Assembly (NCBI RefSeq): GCF_900177805.1
Contig: NZ_FXAX01000001.1
Span: forward strand, 992,001-1,056,000
Length of the DNA stretch: 64,000 bases
Direction of reading: 5' to 3'
DNA from: Fibrobacter sp. UWB13
GTDB taxonomy: Bacteria; Fibrobacterota; Fibrobacteria; Fibrobacterales; Fibrobacteraceae
Shown here: positions 34,337 to 44,101 of the stretch, piece after piece
How the letters are laid out: each line of letters starts with the position of its first letter
Numbering within the stretch: position 1 is the first letter of the stretch
Notes under the pieces: generated by a model
The model's input: the letters and a program-made list of their open reading frames with translations, nothing else
Told to the model about the DNA's origin: nothing
Database searches by the model: none
Translations under genes and position numbers: made by a program

Positions 34337-35230
34337 TTATTTCCAACGAGAATCAATCCCTTCAATGTTCAGAGAATCTTTTTGACTTAAATAATAGCGA
34401 TAAACTTTTTCTACAGCGGTCTCAATAGAAGTGAGTGTAATAGGAAATTCCGCCTTCATTCGCTTGTTAGATGCGGTGTATTCTAGATTCAAACCATCCG
34501 TAGCAAAATGAATTGCATTCTTGTTATTGGATAAGTTCAGAATCATTTCTGCAATATCAGACAACAGATAACTATCATCCATTGCAAGATTGTAATCGTG
34601 ATATTTCAGATCCGTTTTTAGTGCGGATTCAATAATTGACACAACATCATCGATATCAATAAAGCTAAACCTGCAATCCTGACGCAATTCCAATGGTTGT
34701 CCTAAAATTGCCTTGACGCATAAATTAGAAATTACATTCTTGGTAAAGCGTTCATACCGGTTTACCGTTCCGAAAAGTCGAAAATTGTATATATTGTCGC
34801 TTTTGAGCGTATGGCAATTCATTAGGTATTTTGCAAGACCATATTTGTTTTTGGGAATAGACCTTCCAAAATCAGTTTCAGCAACATTTACAATCGGTTT
34901 TGACTTATCAAATTCTGCACCGCTACCCATGTAAACCATTTTTTTGAATTTTGATGATTGGGATGCGAGCGCAAAATACATTCGTATGTTACTTTCCAAT
35001 TCCTCGTCAACAAGATGAGAAGCGTCAGCGGATGTCGGTCGAAAAGTTGCACAATGAATAATATAGTCTACACTATTATTAGCAAAAAACGTCCTAACAG
35101 CATCGTCGTTAGTTAGGTCAAGTTCCTTGCTAGACGGGGTAATCAAGCGATACATTGATTGTAGGCGTTCCTTTATTAAACGCCCCGTAACACCTTTAGG
35201 ACCTGCCCCAGTGATAAGAATAGATTCCAC
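34337..35230 (-). CDS. NAD(P)-dependent epimerase/dehydratase or ketoreductase (YerF-like candidate)
   Basis: 297 residues from GTG 35230, whose G is the last base of the TAG of the upstream gene; an earlier in-frame GTG would overlap more. Extended SDR fold: ILITGAGPKGVTGRLI, YIIHCATF, and YGLAKYLMN with the Tyr-x3-Lys. With the ThDP enzyme 3 nt downstream it parallels the YerE-YerF pair, where YerF reduces the side-chain ketone of the branched sugar. It could instead be a plain 4-ketoreductase giving abequose or paratose. Confidence 0.75.
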   Translation of the reverse strand: MESILITGAGPKGVTGRLIKERLQSMYRLITPSSKELDLTNDDAVRTFFANNSVDYIIHCATFRPTSADASHLVDEELESNIRMYFALASQSSKFKKMVYMGSGAEFDKSKPIVNVAETDFGRSIPKNKYGLAKYLMNCHTLKSDNIYNFRLFGTVNRYERFTKNVISNLCVKAILGQPLELRQDCRFSFIDIDDVVSIIESALKTDLKYHDYNLAMDDSYLLSDIAEMILNLSNNKNAIHFATDGLNLEYTASNKRMKAEFPITLTSIETAVEKVYRYYLSQKDSLNIEGIDSRWK

Positions 35231-36204
35231 TATAACCCCACAATCCACTTATATTTTGAATGTTTCAAAGCAACATTAGCTATAGGTAGAATGGCGATAT
35301 TAGAAAGTAACAATAACGCCAAAAGAATCGTTTTTTCAAATTTAAAAACATCATCTACGCAAAGAATAATATCAATAACTATCATGTGCAACACATAGTA
35401 TGTCATGGAATCTTGTCCTATTTTTATTAAAGGAATAAACTGTATGTTAATTTTTTTTAACAAATTGTTAACAAAAATCACAGCACACATTGCATAGACT
35501 ATCCATAAATAAAAATTTCCGTAAATTAGAGAGTTGTTTGCAAAAGATACGGAACTATCCTTAAATACTGCAATAAGAACAAGGACAACAGATGCGATTA
35601 TAAACACACTCCATTTATATTGTTTATCTTTCAATAAATATCCCGCGGAATAGAAAAAAAGACCTAGAGAAACATTTAAAATATACCATGGCCTCGATAT
35701 ATTCAAACAATGGAAAATAATAGAAAATAAAAGACAAACTAATGGACAAAGATATAATGCATATGAAGGCAATTTTATGTTTATATAATTAAAAAGCAAT
35801 CGACAAGCAAACAGAGACAATAAAAACCATAAAGCAAGATTGCCAGGAAAAGCTCCATTAACTAGGAACGTTCCCATGATTTGTTTAAAAGTCGTAAAAA
35901 CATCATTACCAGAAATGAAAACTTTTCTCGCAAAAAAAAAGACAAAACCAAATGAAGAAAAAACGACAAAAGGAACAATTAACCTTTTGTAACTAGAACG
36001 AGCTGTTTCAAGCATATCCTTTTTTTTGTAAAACATTCCTGCTTTAAAGAAAAACCAACTCATTGAAAAAAACAATATGTGAAAATACTTATAAATGGAG
36101 CAATCAGTCATACCCGCAGCTTGGAATATATGACTTACAACAATATGAAGTATGCAAAGACCGCATACCATATCTAAATATTCAGAACGAATCTTCTGTT
36201 CCAT
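35230..36204 (-). CDS. Acyltransferase family 3 membrane protein
   Basis: 324 residues from ATG 36204, with AAAGG 9 nt upstream; an in-frame GTG 6 nt earlier is the alternative. EYLDMVCGLCILHIVVSHIF is the start of the family with the catalytic His in the first helix; about ten membrane helices follow. These proteins O-acylate sugars of lipopolysaccharide or capsule across the inner membrane. One-base stop/start overlap with the reductase gene. Confidence 0.82.
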   Translation of the reverse strand: MEQKIRSEYLDMVCGLCILHIVVSHIFQAAGMTDCSIYKYFHILFFSMSWFFFKAGMFYKKKDMLETARSSYKRLIVPFVVFSSFGFVFFFARKVFISGNDVFTTFKQIMGTFLVNGAFPGNLALWFLLSLFACRLLFNYINIKLPSYALYLCPLVCLLFSIIFHCLNISRPWYILNVSLGLFFYSAGYLLKDKQYKWSVFIIASVVLVLIAVFKDSSVSFANNSLIYGNFYLWIVYAMCAVIFVNNLLKKINIQFIPLIKIGQDSMTYYVLHMIVIDIILCVDDVFKFEKTILLALLLLSNIAILPIANVALKHSKYKWIVGL

Positions 36205-36218
36205 TCTCACATACCTTT

Positions 36219-37301
36219 TTAGGATTTGTCGTTTGTGAAAGTCTCAATTTCTTCTACACAAAGCTTATACACATCTTCATTCTTATAACGCTTATACCAG
36301 TCAGCAACAAGAGCCAAACACTTTTGCATATCCAATCTCGGTTTCCAGCCTAAACGAGTCTTGGCCTTGTTAATGTCAAGCATCAGCAATTGAGCTTCGT
36401 GAACAGAGTTAGGGTTAGAAGAATCTTTCAATTCGCCTTTGCCAAAATTCTTGACCAATTCTGTTGCGACATCCCAAACTGTAGAAACAGATTCCGCTTC
36501 AGGACCAAAATTCCAGCCTTCGCAATATTCTGTCGGTTTATTCCACATTTTCTGAGCAAGCAACAAGTAGCCAGAAAGAGGTTCCAACACATGTTCCCAC
36601 GGGCGTACCGATTTTGGCGAGCGAATGTCGATTGGCTTGTTAGCTTCCAACGCACGAATGCAATCGGGTATGATTCTATCTAAGGACCAATCGCCACCAC
36701 CAATCACATTGCCTGCACGAACAGAGGCTATCGACTTGCCATGTTTTTCGAATTGGTCCGGGTTAAAGTAGCTCCGACGCCATGACTGAATGGCAATTTC
36801 GCAAGCACCCTTCGAAGAACTATACGGATCGTAACCGCCAAACGGATCGTCTTCCTTGTAACCGCAAAGTTGTTCCTTATTGTCGTAGCATTTGTCCGTA
36901 GTAATCATCACACCGACCTTCACGCTTTCAGTGGCGCGAATAGCTTCGAGAATGCTGATTGTCCCCATGACATTTGTTTCATAGGTTTCTACGGGTTTTT
37001 CATAGCTCAGACGGACAAGAGGTTGAGCAGCCAAATGAAAAACAATCTCCGGCTGGAATTCAGCAAAGATATTTTTCATTTTCTGCAGGTCTCGGATATC
37101 CGCACGAATATCGGCCTTAATTTTTGAGCCGATACCGCTCAAAACGAAATTATCCTTTACAGAATACGGTTCAAGACCAACGCCAATCACTTCAGCTCCA
37201 AGTTCATGAAGCCAAATCGAAAGCCAACTACCCTTGAATCCCGTATGACCGGTTACAAGGACTCGCTTGCCTTTATAGAAACCATTGAACAAATCAATCA
37301 T
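36219..37301 (-). CDS. rfbG: CDP-glucose 4,6-dehydratase
   Basis: 360 residues. VLVTGHTGFKGSWLSIWL is the Rossmann loop with the RfbG-specific TGHTGFKGSW. ITTDKCYDNKE, PYSSSKGACE (Tyr-x3-Lys) and RAGNVIGGGDWSLDRIIPD are diagnostic for CDP-glucose 4,6-dehydratases. It converts CDP-D-glucose to CDP-4-keto-6-deoxy-D-glucose using bound NAD. Starts 3 nt after the rfbH stop. Confidence 0.95.
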   Translation of the reverse strand: MIDLFNGFYKGKRVLVTGHTGFKGSWLSIWLHELGAEVIGVGLEPYSVKDNFVLSGIGSKIKADIRADIRDLQKMKNIFAEFQPEIVFHLAAQPLVRLSYEKPVETYETNVMGTISILEAIRATESVKVGVMITTDKCYDNKEQLCGYKEDDPFGGYDPYSSSKGACEIAIQSWRRSYFNPDQFEKHGKSIASVRAGNVIGGGDWSLDRIIPDCIRALEANKPIDIRSPKSVRPWEHVLEPLSGYLLLAQKMWNKPTEYCEGWNFGPEAESVSTVWDVATELVKNFGKGELKDSSNPNSVHEAQLLMLDINKAKTRLGWKPRLDMQKCLALVADWYKRYKNEDVYKLCVEEIETFTNDKS

Positions 37302-37304
37302 AAA

Positions 37305-38639
37305 TTACCGATTGCAAAATTCCCTGATAGAATCGATCATGTACTGGAGCTTTTCCTCGGTCATACCAGGATAGACACCAATCCAGAACGTGTGTTCCAT
37401 GATAAAGTCACTCACTTCAAGTGAGCCCGGCACGCGGTAGTCCACATTCTCGATATATTGCTCAAATGCAGGATGCTTAATCAAATTGCCCGCGAACAGG
37501 TTGCGAGTCTGGATTTTCTTGCTTTCGAGGTAAGTGGTCAAATCGTTGCGCGTGAATCCGGCGTCTTCTTTGACCGTAATCAAGAAACCAAACCACGACG
37601 GATTAGAATTTTTCTGCGGTTCAGGGAGAATAAGCCCCTTGGTTCCTTCAAGTCCTTCGCGGAGAATCTTGAAATTCTCGCGGCGGCGCTGCACAATGGT
37701 GTCAAGTTTTTCAAGCTGAGCGCAGCCGATTGCAGCTTGCATATCAGTAGCCTTGAGATTGAAACCAAGATGGCTGTAAACGTACTTGTGGTCATAACCC
37801 TTGGGAAGCTGACCGAACTGACCCGTAAAGCGTTTGCCGCAGGTGTTATCCACTCCACCCACGCACCAGCATTCACGCCCCCAATCGCGGAAAGATTTCA
37901 CGTACTTGTCGAGTTCGTCGTTGTTGGTATAAACGGCGCCGCCTTCACCCATGGTCATATGGTGCGGCGGATAGAAGGAACTTGTACCGATGTCGCCGAT
38001 GGTGCCCGTCTTTTTCCATTCGCCGTCAATCAAGTATTCGGAACCAAGTGCATCGCAGTTGTCTTCGACCAACCACAAATTGTGCTTGCGGCAAAAATCG
38101 ACAACAGCCTGAAGATTGTATGGGTTGCCCAAAGAATGAGCGATCATCACAGCTTTGCACTTGGGTGAATAAGCGGCTTCAAGCTTTGACACATCGATAT
38201 TGTATTCGGGAATGTTCATGTCCACAAACACGGGAATAGCACCATATTGCACAATTGGGGCGACTGTTGTCGGAAAACCTGCAGCCACAGTAATCACCTC
38301 GTCACCACGCTTGATCTGTCGGTCTCCGAGTTCCTGCGCAGTCAGAGCAAAGAACGCAATCAAGTTCGCCGAAGAACCCGAATTGACCAAACTGCAGTGT
38401 TTGACTCCCAGCCACTTGGCAAAGCGTGTTTCAAACTTGCGAGCCCATGGACCTGCTGTCAGCCAAAAATCCAACGACGAATCCACGAGGTTCACCATTT
38501 CTTCGGCATCAAAGAAACGACCACCATAATTCACATGAGTTTTACCCGGAACAAAATCCGGCTTAGTTTCGTGGACCTCCCTGTAATATTCACGGGTAAG
38601 TTCCAAAATCTGTTGTTTGAGTTCTTCTTTTTTGGACAT
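37305..38639 (-). CDS. rfbH: CDP-4-keto-6-deoxy-D-glucose-3-dehydrase (E1)
   Basis: 444 residues from ATG 38639, with AAGGAA about 8 nt upstream. It has the DegT fold but PPHHMTMGEGG carries His where aminotransferases have the PLP Lys, the mark of E1 dehydrases. The cysteines in ECWCVGGVDNTCG and a later Cys in AAIGCAQLE bind the [2Fe-2S] cluster. With PMP and electrons it removes the 3-OH. The usual partner reductase E3 (DdhD/AscD) is not encoded in this window and must be elsewhere or be replaced. Confidence 0.95.
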   Translation of the reverse strand: MSKKEELKQQILELTREYYREVHETKPDFVPGKTHVNYGGRFFDAEEMVNLVDSSLDFWLTAGPWARKFETRFAKWLGVKHCSLVNSGSSANLIAFFALTAQELGDRQIKRGDEVITVAAGFPTTVAPIVQYGAIPVFVDMNIPEYNIDVSKLEAAYSPKCKAVMIAHSLGNPYNLQAVVDFCRKHNLWLVEDNCDALGSEYLIDGEWKKTGTIGDIGTSSFYPPHHMTMGEGGAVYTNNDELDKYVKSFRDWGRECWCVGGVDNTCGKRFTGQFGQLPKGYDHKYVYSHLGFNLKATDMQAAIGCAQLEKLDTIVQRRRENFKILREGLEGTKGLILPEPQKNSNPSWFGFLITVKEDAGFTRNDLTTYLESKKIQTRNLFAGNLIKHPAFEQYIENVDYRVPGSLEVSDFIMEHTFWIGVYPGMTEEKLQYMIDSIREFCNR

Positions 38640-38653
38640 AAACGTTTCCTTTG

Positions 38654-39430
38654 TTACCATTTTTTCCAAGGAGCCTGACCACAGGCTAATAATTTTTCCA
38701 GCATTGATTTTTCGCGAATGTTGTCCATACACTGCCAAAAACCTGTGTGAGTGTAGGACATCAGCTCTCCATCACTAGCGAGTTTTGCTAGCGGTTCTTT
38801 TTCGAACACGCAAGTATCATCAGTGAGATAATTGAATATCTCGGGCTGCAACACCATGTAACCAGCATTAATTGTAACACCGTCATTCACGCTCTTTTCA
38901 CGGAATGACTTAACTGCGTTATTGCCGCCAATGTTGAGAACGCCCTTGTCTTGAGCCAATTTGACCGCAGTGAGTGTTGCTATTTTGCCATGACTCTTAT
39001 GGAATTCAAGAAGCTTATTGATGTCTACATCGCAAACACCATCACCATAAGTCATAAAAAACGGTTCATTTCCAACATATTCTTGAACGCGCTTAATGCG
39101 CCCACCAGTCATCGTATTGTAACCAGTATCGACTACAGTTACTTTCCACGGTTCAATGTGACTATGGTGAATTGTGATTTCGTTTTTGTTGTTGCTAAAA
39201 TCAAAACTCACATCAGAATTTTGCAAGAAGTAGTTTGAGAACCATTCTTTGATATATTCCTGCTTGTAACCAGCACAGATGATAAACTCCGTATGACCAT
39301 AATAGGCATATTCTTTCATGATGTGCCAAAGAATCGGCTTTCCGCCTATTTCAATCATGGGCTTCGGCTTGAATGCAGATTCCTCTGAAATACGGGAACC
39401 AAAACCACCTGCTAAAAGAACTGTTTTCAT
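38654..39430 (-). CDS. rfbF: Glucose-1-phosphate cytidylyltransferase
   Basis: 258 residues, the family length. TVLLAGGFGSRISEESAFKPKPMIEIGGKPILWH is the nucleotidyltransferase signature in the RfbF form, and YGDGVCDVD holds a metal-binding Asp. It makes CDP-glucose, the first step to 3,6-dideoxyhexoses. 14 nt separate it from rfbH. Confidence 0.95.
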   Translation of the reverse strand: MKTVLLAGGFGSRISEESAFKPKPMIEIGGKPILWHIMKEYAYYGHTEFIICAGYKQEYIKEWFSNYFLQNSDVSFDFSNNKNEITIHHSHIEPWKVTVVDTGYNTMTGGRIKRVQEYVGNEPFFMTYGDGVCDVDINKLLEFHKSHGKIATLTAVKLAQDKGVLNIGGNNAVKSFREKSVNDGVTINAGYMVLQPEIFNYLTDDTCVFEKEPLAKLASDGELMSYTHTGFWQCMDNIREKSMLEKLLACGQAPWKKW

Positions 39431-39589
39431 TAAGAAACCTTACAATATTCTTTTTTATATAGTATTATCAAATTGAAACAAATTTAAAAAAAAATAACAC
39501 ATTGTCAAATATCATTGAAAACAATTGACATTTTACCGCATTCTGGCAATGGTGGTTGATATCTCAATAATGATTTTTTTCAGGTATGA

Positions 39590-40243
39590 CTAAATATCTT
39601 TTTTGGGAAACCAACTAAATTTTTCTTTTATTTTTTCTAGCTCAATTTCATTTATAGAATTATAAAGGTTATCGACGTGAGCTTTTATATGCTCTTTTGT
39701 CAGTTTTTTAAAATCTAAAGATAAAAGATAACCGATTGTTTTTTCGTCGAATCGTTTTTTTATAACTCGAGCAGGAATTCCTCCCACCACCGTATATGGA
39801 GGAATGTCTGAGGTTACTACTGCTCCTGCCGCTATAACTGCGCCCTGTCCTATGTGGACTCCTGATAAAATTGTAGCACCAAAGCCAATCCAAACATCGT
39901 CATCAATTACAATATCGCCCTTACCGATTGGTTCATCAGCGATACCAAGTCGTGCTTTGAATGGATATGTCGATATCGTTGATAAATTGTGCTCAACTTC
40001 TAGCAAAAACTTCACATCATTAGCAATAGAAACGCACGTTCCTATAATTAGCTTATGCTTTCGACCATAAGTTATGAGATGTATAGGACCATATGAAAAC
40101 TTGCCGACAGAAACTAAATTCTGGTTGTAATTATTTTGGGGATAAGTCCAATTTTCAGCATTTTTCTTTCGCCAACGATTATACAACATATTTGTTTTAA
40201 TATGTCTTAACAATTTTCCTAATAAGGTTTGTTTAAAAAACAT
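39590..40243 (-). CDS. CatB-like hexapeptide-repeat acetyltransferase
   Basis: 217 residues. [55 protein letters not shown] is the C-terminal coil of the CatB/Vat branch of left-handed beta-helix enzymes, with the long loop and terminal helix of that branch. In this context it acetylates a polysaccharide sugar rather than an antibiotic (inference). A 159-bp gap without a gene separates it from rfbF; an internal promoter there is possible but I see no good match. Confidence 0.82.
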   Translation of the reverse strand: MFFKQTLLGKLLRHIKTNMLYNRWRKKNAENWTYPQNNYNQNLVSVGKFSYGPIHLITYGRKHKLIIGTCVSIANDVKFLLEVEHNLSTISTYPFKARLGIADEPIGKGDIVIDDDVWIGFGATILSGVHIGQGAVIAAGAVVTSDIPPYTVVGGIPARVIKKRFDEKTIGYLLSLDFKKLTKEHIKAHVDNLYNSINEIELEKIKEKFSWFPKKDI

Positions 40244-40302
40244 GATTTAGTCTCTTTTTAAACCAACTTCTATCTAATTAAATCCAAGTTTTTTAACAAT
40301 CC

Positions 40303-41217
40303 TTAATACTGATTTGTTAAAATTCGAATCAAATTCTTTATTTTTCTGTCTTGGTCAACTCTGTGCAACTCTCTTCTTATTAATTTTATTTTATCAGAAA
40401 TATTTGTGCGGTAATTTACGGATTTTTCCAAAAGCTTTAAATTGTTATTTGACATATATTCTCTAAAATTTTCAACAATATATTTTCGCATTAAGAAATT
40501 TTTTGAGTTACCATGGTCTTTTAAGATGTCCGTTATTTTTTTGAAAACGCATCTCTTAGCCTTTTTATTACCACTAGCATTCCTATTGTGTTGACGATAA
40601 AGAAGAACCTGCGAGTCATCCCTGTAAAATGTACCTATAAAAGGCGTTAGTACACTCAAAAAATTATCATGTGCAAAGGAATAATATTTTAAATCAATTT
40701 TATGTAAAATGTTATTCAAAGCGTTGTTCCATACAAAGGTGCATCCTAAACCGAAAAATTGGTATCCCAGCGCATCGTCTACATTCATTTTGCCAAAATG
40801 TAAATGATCAACCATAGAGGAACAGCCATTTAGTGGAGATAGTTTTGAATCAACATATTGTGGAAGAGCGCTGTATGCAGCTGGTTCTGTATACTTTTTC
40901 AATCGTTCGCAAGCTTTTTCTAATTTGTTGTTAAGCCAGACATCATCTTGATCGCAAAATGCGTAAAAATCTGCTTTTTCTGCGATCTTATTTGCTAGCC
41001 ACATGAAACTTCTTCCAAATCCTAAATTTTCAGAATGAATAACCGTGATTTTATTATAGCCACAATATTTATCAATATACGCAGCTTCTGTTTCATTAGA
41101 ACCATCGTCTCGAATGTATATATGTACATCTACATTTTTCTGTTTTAACAAACTTGCAATTTGATCATCTATATATTCCGAACCATTATAATAAGATAAA
41201 TAAACATTGACTTTCAT
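40303..41217 (-). CDS. Glycosyltransferase family 2 (RgpB/rhamnosyltransferase-like)
   Basis: 304 residues. VYLSYYNGSEYIDDQIASLLKQ, IYIRDDGSNE, SENLGFGRSFMWL and YAFCDQDDVWLNNKLE (QDD as the metal site) are typical for rhamnosyltransferase-like GT2 enzymes of capsule and O-antigen loci. Confidence 0.85.
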   Translation of the reverse strand: MKVNVYLSYYNGSEYIDDQIASLLKQKNVDVHIYIRDDGSNETEAAYIDKYCGYNKITVIHSENLGFGRSFMWLANKIAEKADFYAFCDQDDVWLNNKLEKACERLKKYTEPAAYSALPQYVDSKLSPLNGCSSMVDHLHFGKMNVDDALGYQFFGLGCTFVWNNALNNILHKIDLKYYSFAHDNFLSVLTPFIGTFYRDDSQVLLYRQHNRNASGNKKAKRCVFKKITDILKDHGNSKNFLMRKYIVENFREYMSNNNLKLLEKSVNYRTNISDKIKLIRRELHRVDQDRKIKNLIRILTNQY

Positions 41218-41259
41218 AGGAATACCTATATTCTTGATTTATATTTCTGAAAATAGATG

Positions 41260-42381
41260 CTATATTAACGCTCCATAATTTATATAATAAATAATGTCGT
41301 GTCTCAACTTCACTATTATAGAGGTTCCCAAAACAAACAATATGGCAAAATATCTGTCAACTTCATTTTTTTCATATCGAATTAATAAATAAAAGAAAAT
41401 TCCTATTGGTACATAAAATAAAGCGGTAAATCTAAACATCCAATACGAAACAATTGAGAATAAATACAAACAAGATCCGATAATCGATAAAAAAAGATAT
41501 TGGTGATAATATGGAATAATTTTCTCAAAATTATTTTTTTTCATTAATCCATAACATGTTATAAAATAAAAAGGAATTCCCTTGATGAATGTCAAAAAAG
41601 AACCATACCCAGTATATTCTTCAAAAAAATAATGAATAATTTTTGCGGATAAAACCGGTATAAAAGATGATGAAAAAGACACTAAAAAAATTAAAATGTG
41701 TTTAAAAAAAAGAAGCATCAATAGCATTAAAAAGAGAATAAATCTTAGAGATACAACCTTTTTTTCAATGAGTTTCATTGCTAAAAAAATTGGGAAAAGA
41801 ATAAAACCTGTTGTATGAAATAATGATGCACTCAAAGCATAAAGTACACAAGCAACATCTCTTTGAACACTACTTTCTTTTAAAATGTTTGCGAAAAATA
41901 AAATACAAAATGCATTTGTATAGCACTGTTTCAGCTGTGCAAAAGTTAAAGAAAAATAATCAGTTACAAGCAAAAAGAATAGAACAAATAACGAAAAATT
42001 TTTTGTTTTTTTTAAACCATAAAAAGTTATTGTGCAACAAATAAACGTTGTTGCGTATAGAACATATAGAAAATCAACATGAAGAAAGCGTGCAGCATTA
42101 AAAATAAGTTCCAAACCGGGCATTTCCACTCGATGGTTAACAAAGCTAACAAAATAATTAAGCCTGTCTCCGCCCAAACCATTAATCCCGCCGGAAAGAT
42201 TAGTGCAGAAAATGTTATAAAAAGTGAATATCAATGAAAATAATATTATGTCAAAATTTGAGAACCTTATTAATGGATATGCGAAAACAGTTGTATTAAC
42301 ATACTTCATTTTTGTATAAGAATATATCAGCACAACCACAAAAAAATACAATAAAATTGTACTTAAAATTTTTACATCCAT
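41260..42381 (-). CDS. EpsG/Wzy-type polymerase membrane protein
   Basis: 373 residues and about ten membrane helices. The early loop SGGINGLGGDRLNYFVSFVNH followed by EMPGLELIFNAARFL matches the EpsG pattern, with D-R-x-x-Y near the first long loop. In the minus-strand operon it is the only polymerase candidate. Very AT-rich. Confidence 0.75.
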   Translation of the reverse strand: MDVKILSTILLYFFVVVLIYSYTKMKYVNTTVFAYPLIRFSNFDIILFSLIFTFYNIFCTNLSGGINGLGGDRLNYFVSFVNHRVEMPGLELIFNAARFLHVDFLYVLYATTFICCTITFYGLKKTKNFSLFVLFFLLVTDYFSLTFAQLKQCYTNAFCILFFANILKESSVQRDVACVLYALSASLFHTTGFILFPIFLAMKLIEKKVVSLRFILFLMLLMLLFFKHILIFLVSFSSSFIPVLSAKIIHYFFEEYTGYGSFLTFIKGIPFYFITCYGLMKKNNFEKIIPYYHQYLFLSIIGSCLYLFSIVSYWMFRFTALFYVPIGIFFYLLIRYEKNEVDRYFAILFVLGTSIIVKLRHDIIYYINYGALI

Positions 42382-42393
42382 ATCATCTCCAAA

Positions 42394-43278
42394 TTATCTT
42401 TTTACCCACATCCTTTTACAAATGTAATATGCTAATAACCCCAATGGGTATAAAATAGCTGTTAAAATAGGTCGTGAAGAGCCATAAACGGGATTCCCTT
42501 TTTTAAGGAATGAACAAGCTATGATATATTTTATGCAATATTCAACACGTTTTTTTAAATATTTGACATGTTTAACATTGTTGTTGTATAGGTCACAATA
42601 TCCATTTAAATTTTTAAACCAATTTTTTCGAACATTTGAAGTGTATCCAGAATCTTGGTATTCAATGTTCGTAGTAAAATCGTTCAGGATGAGGAACGGT
42701 TCGTCCGGTAATTGAAACCACTTATAGCTTTCAGAAACCAATTTCTCATTTGAGTAAACAGGAAATTTATTAGTTTTTTTTATCACATCAGTTCTGATAA
42801 TGATTGCAATATCTCCGTAAACTTTATATTTACAGAACAAATCTTGATAGGAAGATTCTTTAAGTCCAAGAGGAAACTTGGTTTGATTCAGTTTGTTAAC
42901 ATTTCGATCTAAAGCAAAAATTCCAAGATAGGTTCCTTTTTTTTTATTCCATAATGTTTGAACTTTTTCAACGGCATCATTAATTAGCCAATCATCGGAA
43001 TCAACCCCCCATAAAAGTTCTGTTTTAGCAATTTCAAAAGCAATTTCTCGAGCTGTATGAACGCCTCCATTTTCTTTATAAACATATTCTATCTGAAATG
43101 GAGAGCTTTGTTTCCATAGATTGATTAAAGCCCCAGTTCCATCAGATGATCCATCATCGACAACGAGCCAGATAAAATTTTTGCATGTTTGATTGCATAA
43201 GCTATCATACAATCGAGGCAATAAGTTTTTACGATTGTATGTTGGCGTGTAAATTGTGAACAATGGCAAATTAAACAT
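42394..43278 (-). CDS. Glycosyltransferase family 2
   Basis: 294 residues from ATG 43278; a TTG 15 nt upstream is less likely. LFTIYTPTYNRKNLLPRLYDSLCNQT, LVVDDGSSDGT, LLWGVDSDDWL with the DxD, and a C-terminal basic, hydrophobic tail. It assembles the repeat unit; donor not predictable. Confidence 0.88.
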   Translation of the reverse strand: MFNLPLFTIYTPTYNRKNLLPRLYDSLCNQTCKNFIWLVVDDGSSDGTGALINLWKQSSPFQIEYVYKENGGVHTAREIAFEIAKTELLWGVDSDDWLINDAVEKVQTLWNKKKGTYLGIFALDRNVNKLNQTKFPLGLKESSYQDLFCKYKVYGDIAIIIRTDVIKKTNKFPVYSNEKLVSESYKWFQLPDEPFLILNDFTTNIEYQDSGYTSNVRKNWFKNLNGYCDLYNNNVKHVKYLKKRVEYCIKYIIACSFLKKGNPVYGSSRPILTAILYPLGLLAYYICKRMWVKR

Positions 43279-43396
43279 TTTATCTTTTCTCAATTTTCTT
43301 TGTGATTACATTCATTTTTACAGCAGAGAAGTTTGAAAAAAAAATCATATTTTCCCTAAGTATTTTGCAAAATAATTTATTTGTCTAATGGATCTA

Positions 43397-44101
43397 TTAG
43401 TGTCTTGCATAATACATTCCCATCAAAAATTTATCAACTAACGATAGTTTCCTTGTAGATTCTTCAATTGGAAAAATTTCAAATCTGTTTTGCTGTAAGA
43501 ATTTCTCCAAATTAACAAAGCTGCTTTCATTCATCGTATTTGGATGATAGCAGAATGTAACCGTATTAAAAGGCAATTTACGAACACGCCCAGACTGTTG
43601 CGGAACAAAAGTCATTCCGTATTTTGAAAACGGCTTATTTGCTGGTGTGTCTGAAATTATGCGGATGTCCGAAGCATCCTGCAGTGCCTTTATTGTATTT
43701 TCATCAAACGTATGTGCCGGCGCAAAGAATACCTTAGGGTTTATACCATGACTGCGTAGAATGGCGACACCATCAGCAATCATCCGTTTTTGCTCTTCAT
43801 ACGGAAGCCCGGCAAATTCAGAACGATGATTTACAGGGTTAATACCGCCACAATTTGTTTTGAAGATATGGTTATAGCCATGTAATGCCAATTGCCAGCC
43901 TTTTTTTTGCCAAGATGCTATTCGCTTTGTCCAAAAATCTGCATCTTCCGTAAAACAATCCATATCGGGATCTTTGCAATCAGGAATTACACCAACAAGC
44001 GGTTTGACACCATACTTTTCAAGCAAAGCTTCCATTCTATCCCATTTAGCCATATTTCGCTTAGGGCAAGCATCATCAAGACGCATAATGTAGCGTGTCA
44101 T
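43397..44101 (-). CDS. DUF2334-like polysaccharide deacetylase
   Basis: 234 residues from ATG 44101 with GGAGG a few nt upstream and ATGA overlap with the preceding stop. YIMRLDDACP has the catalytic and metal Asp pair of the NodB-type barrel, LALHGYNH supplies the H-x-x-x-H metal site, and FFAPAHTFDENTIKAL follows. It deacetylates a carbohydrate; in a capsule or O-antigen locus it probably trims N-acetyl groups of a precursor. Confidence 0.8.
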   Translation of the reverse strand: MTRYIMRLDDACPKRNMAKWDRMEALLEKYGVKPLVGVIPDCKDPDMDCFTEDADFWTKRIASWQKKGWQLALHGYNHIFKTNCGGINPVNHRSEFAGLPYEEQKRMIADGVAILRSHGINPKVFFAPAHTFDENTIKALQDASDIRIISDTPANKPFSKYGMTFVPQQSGRVRKLPFNTVTFCYHPNTMNESSFVNLEKFLQQNRFEIFPIEESTRKLSLVDKFLMGMYYARH

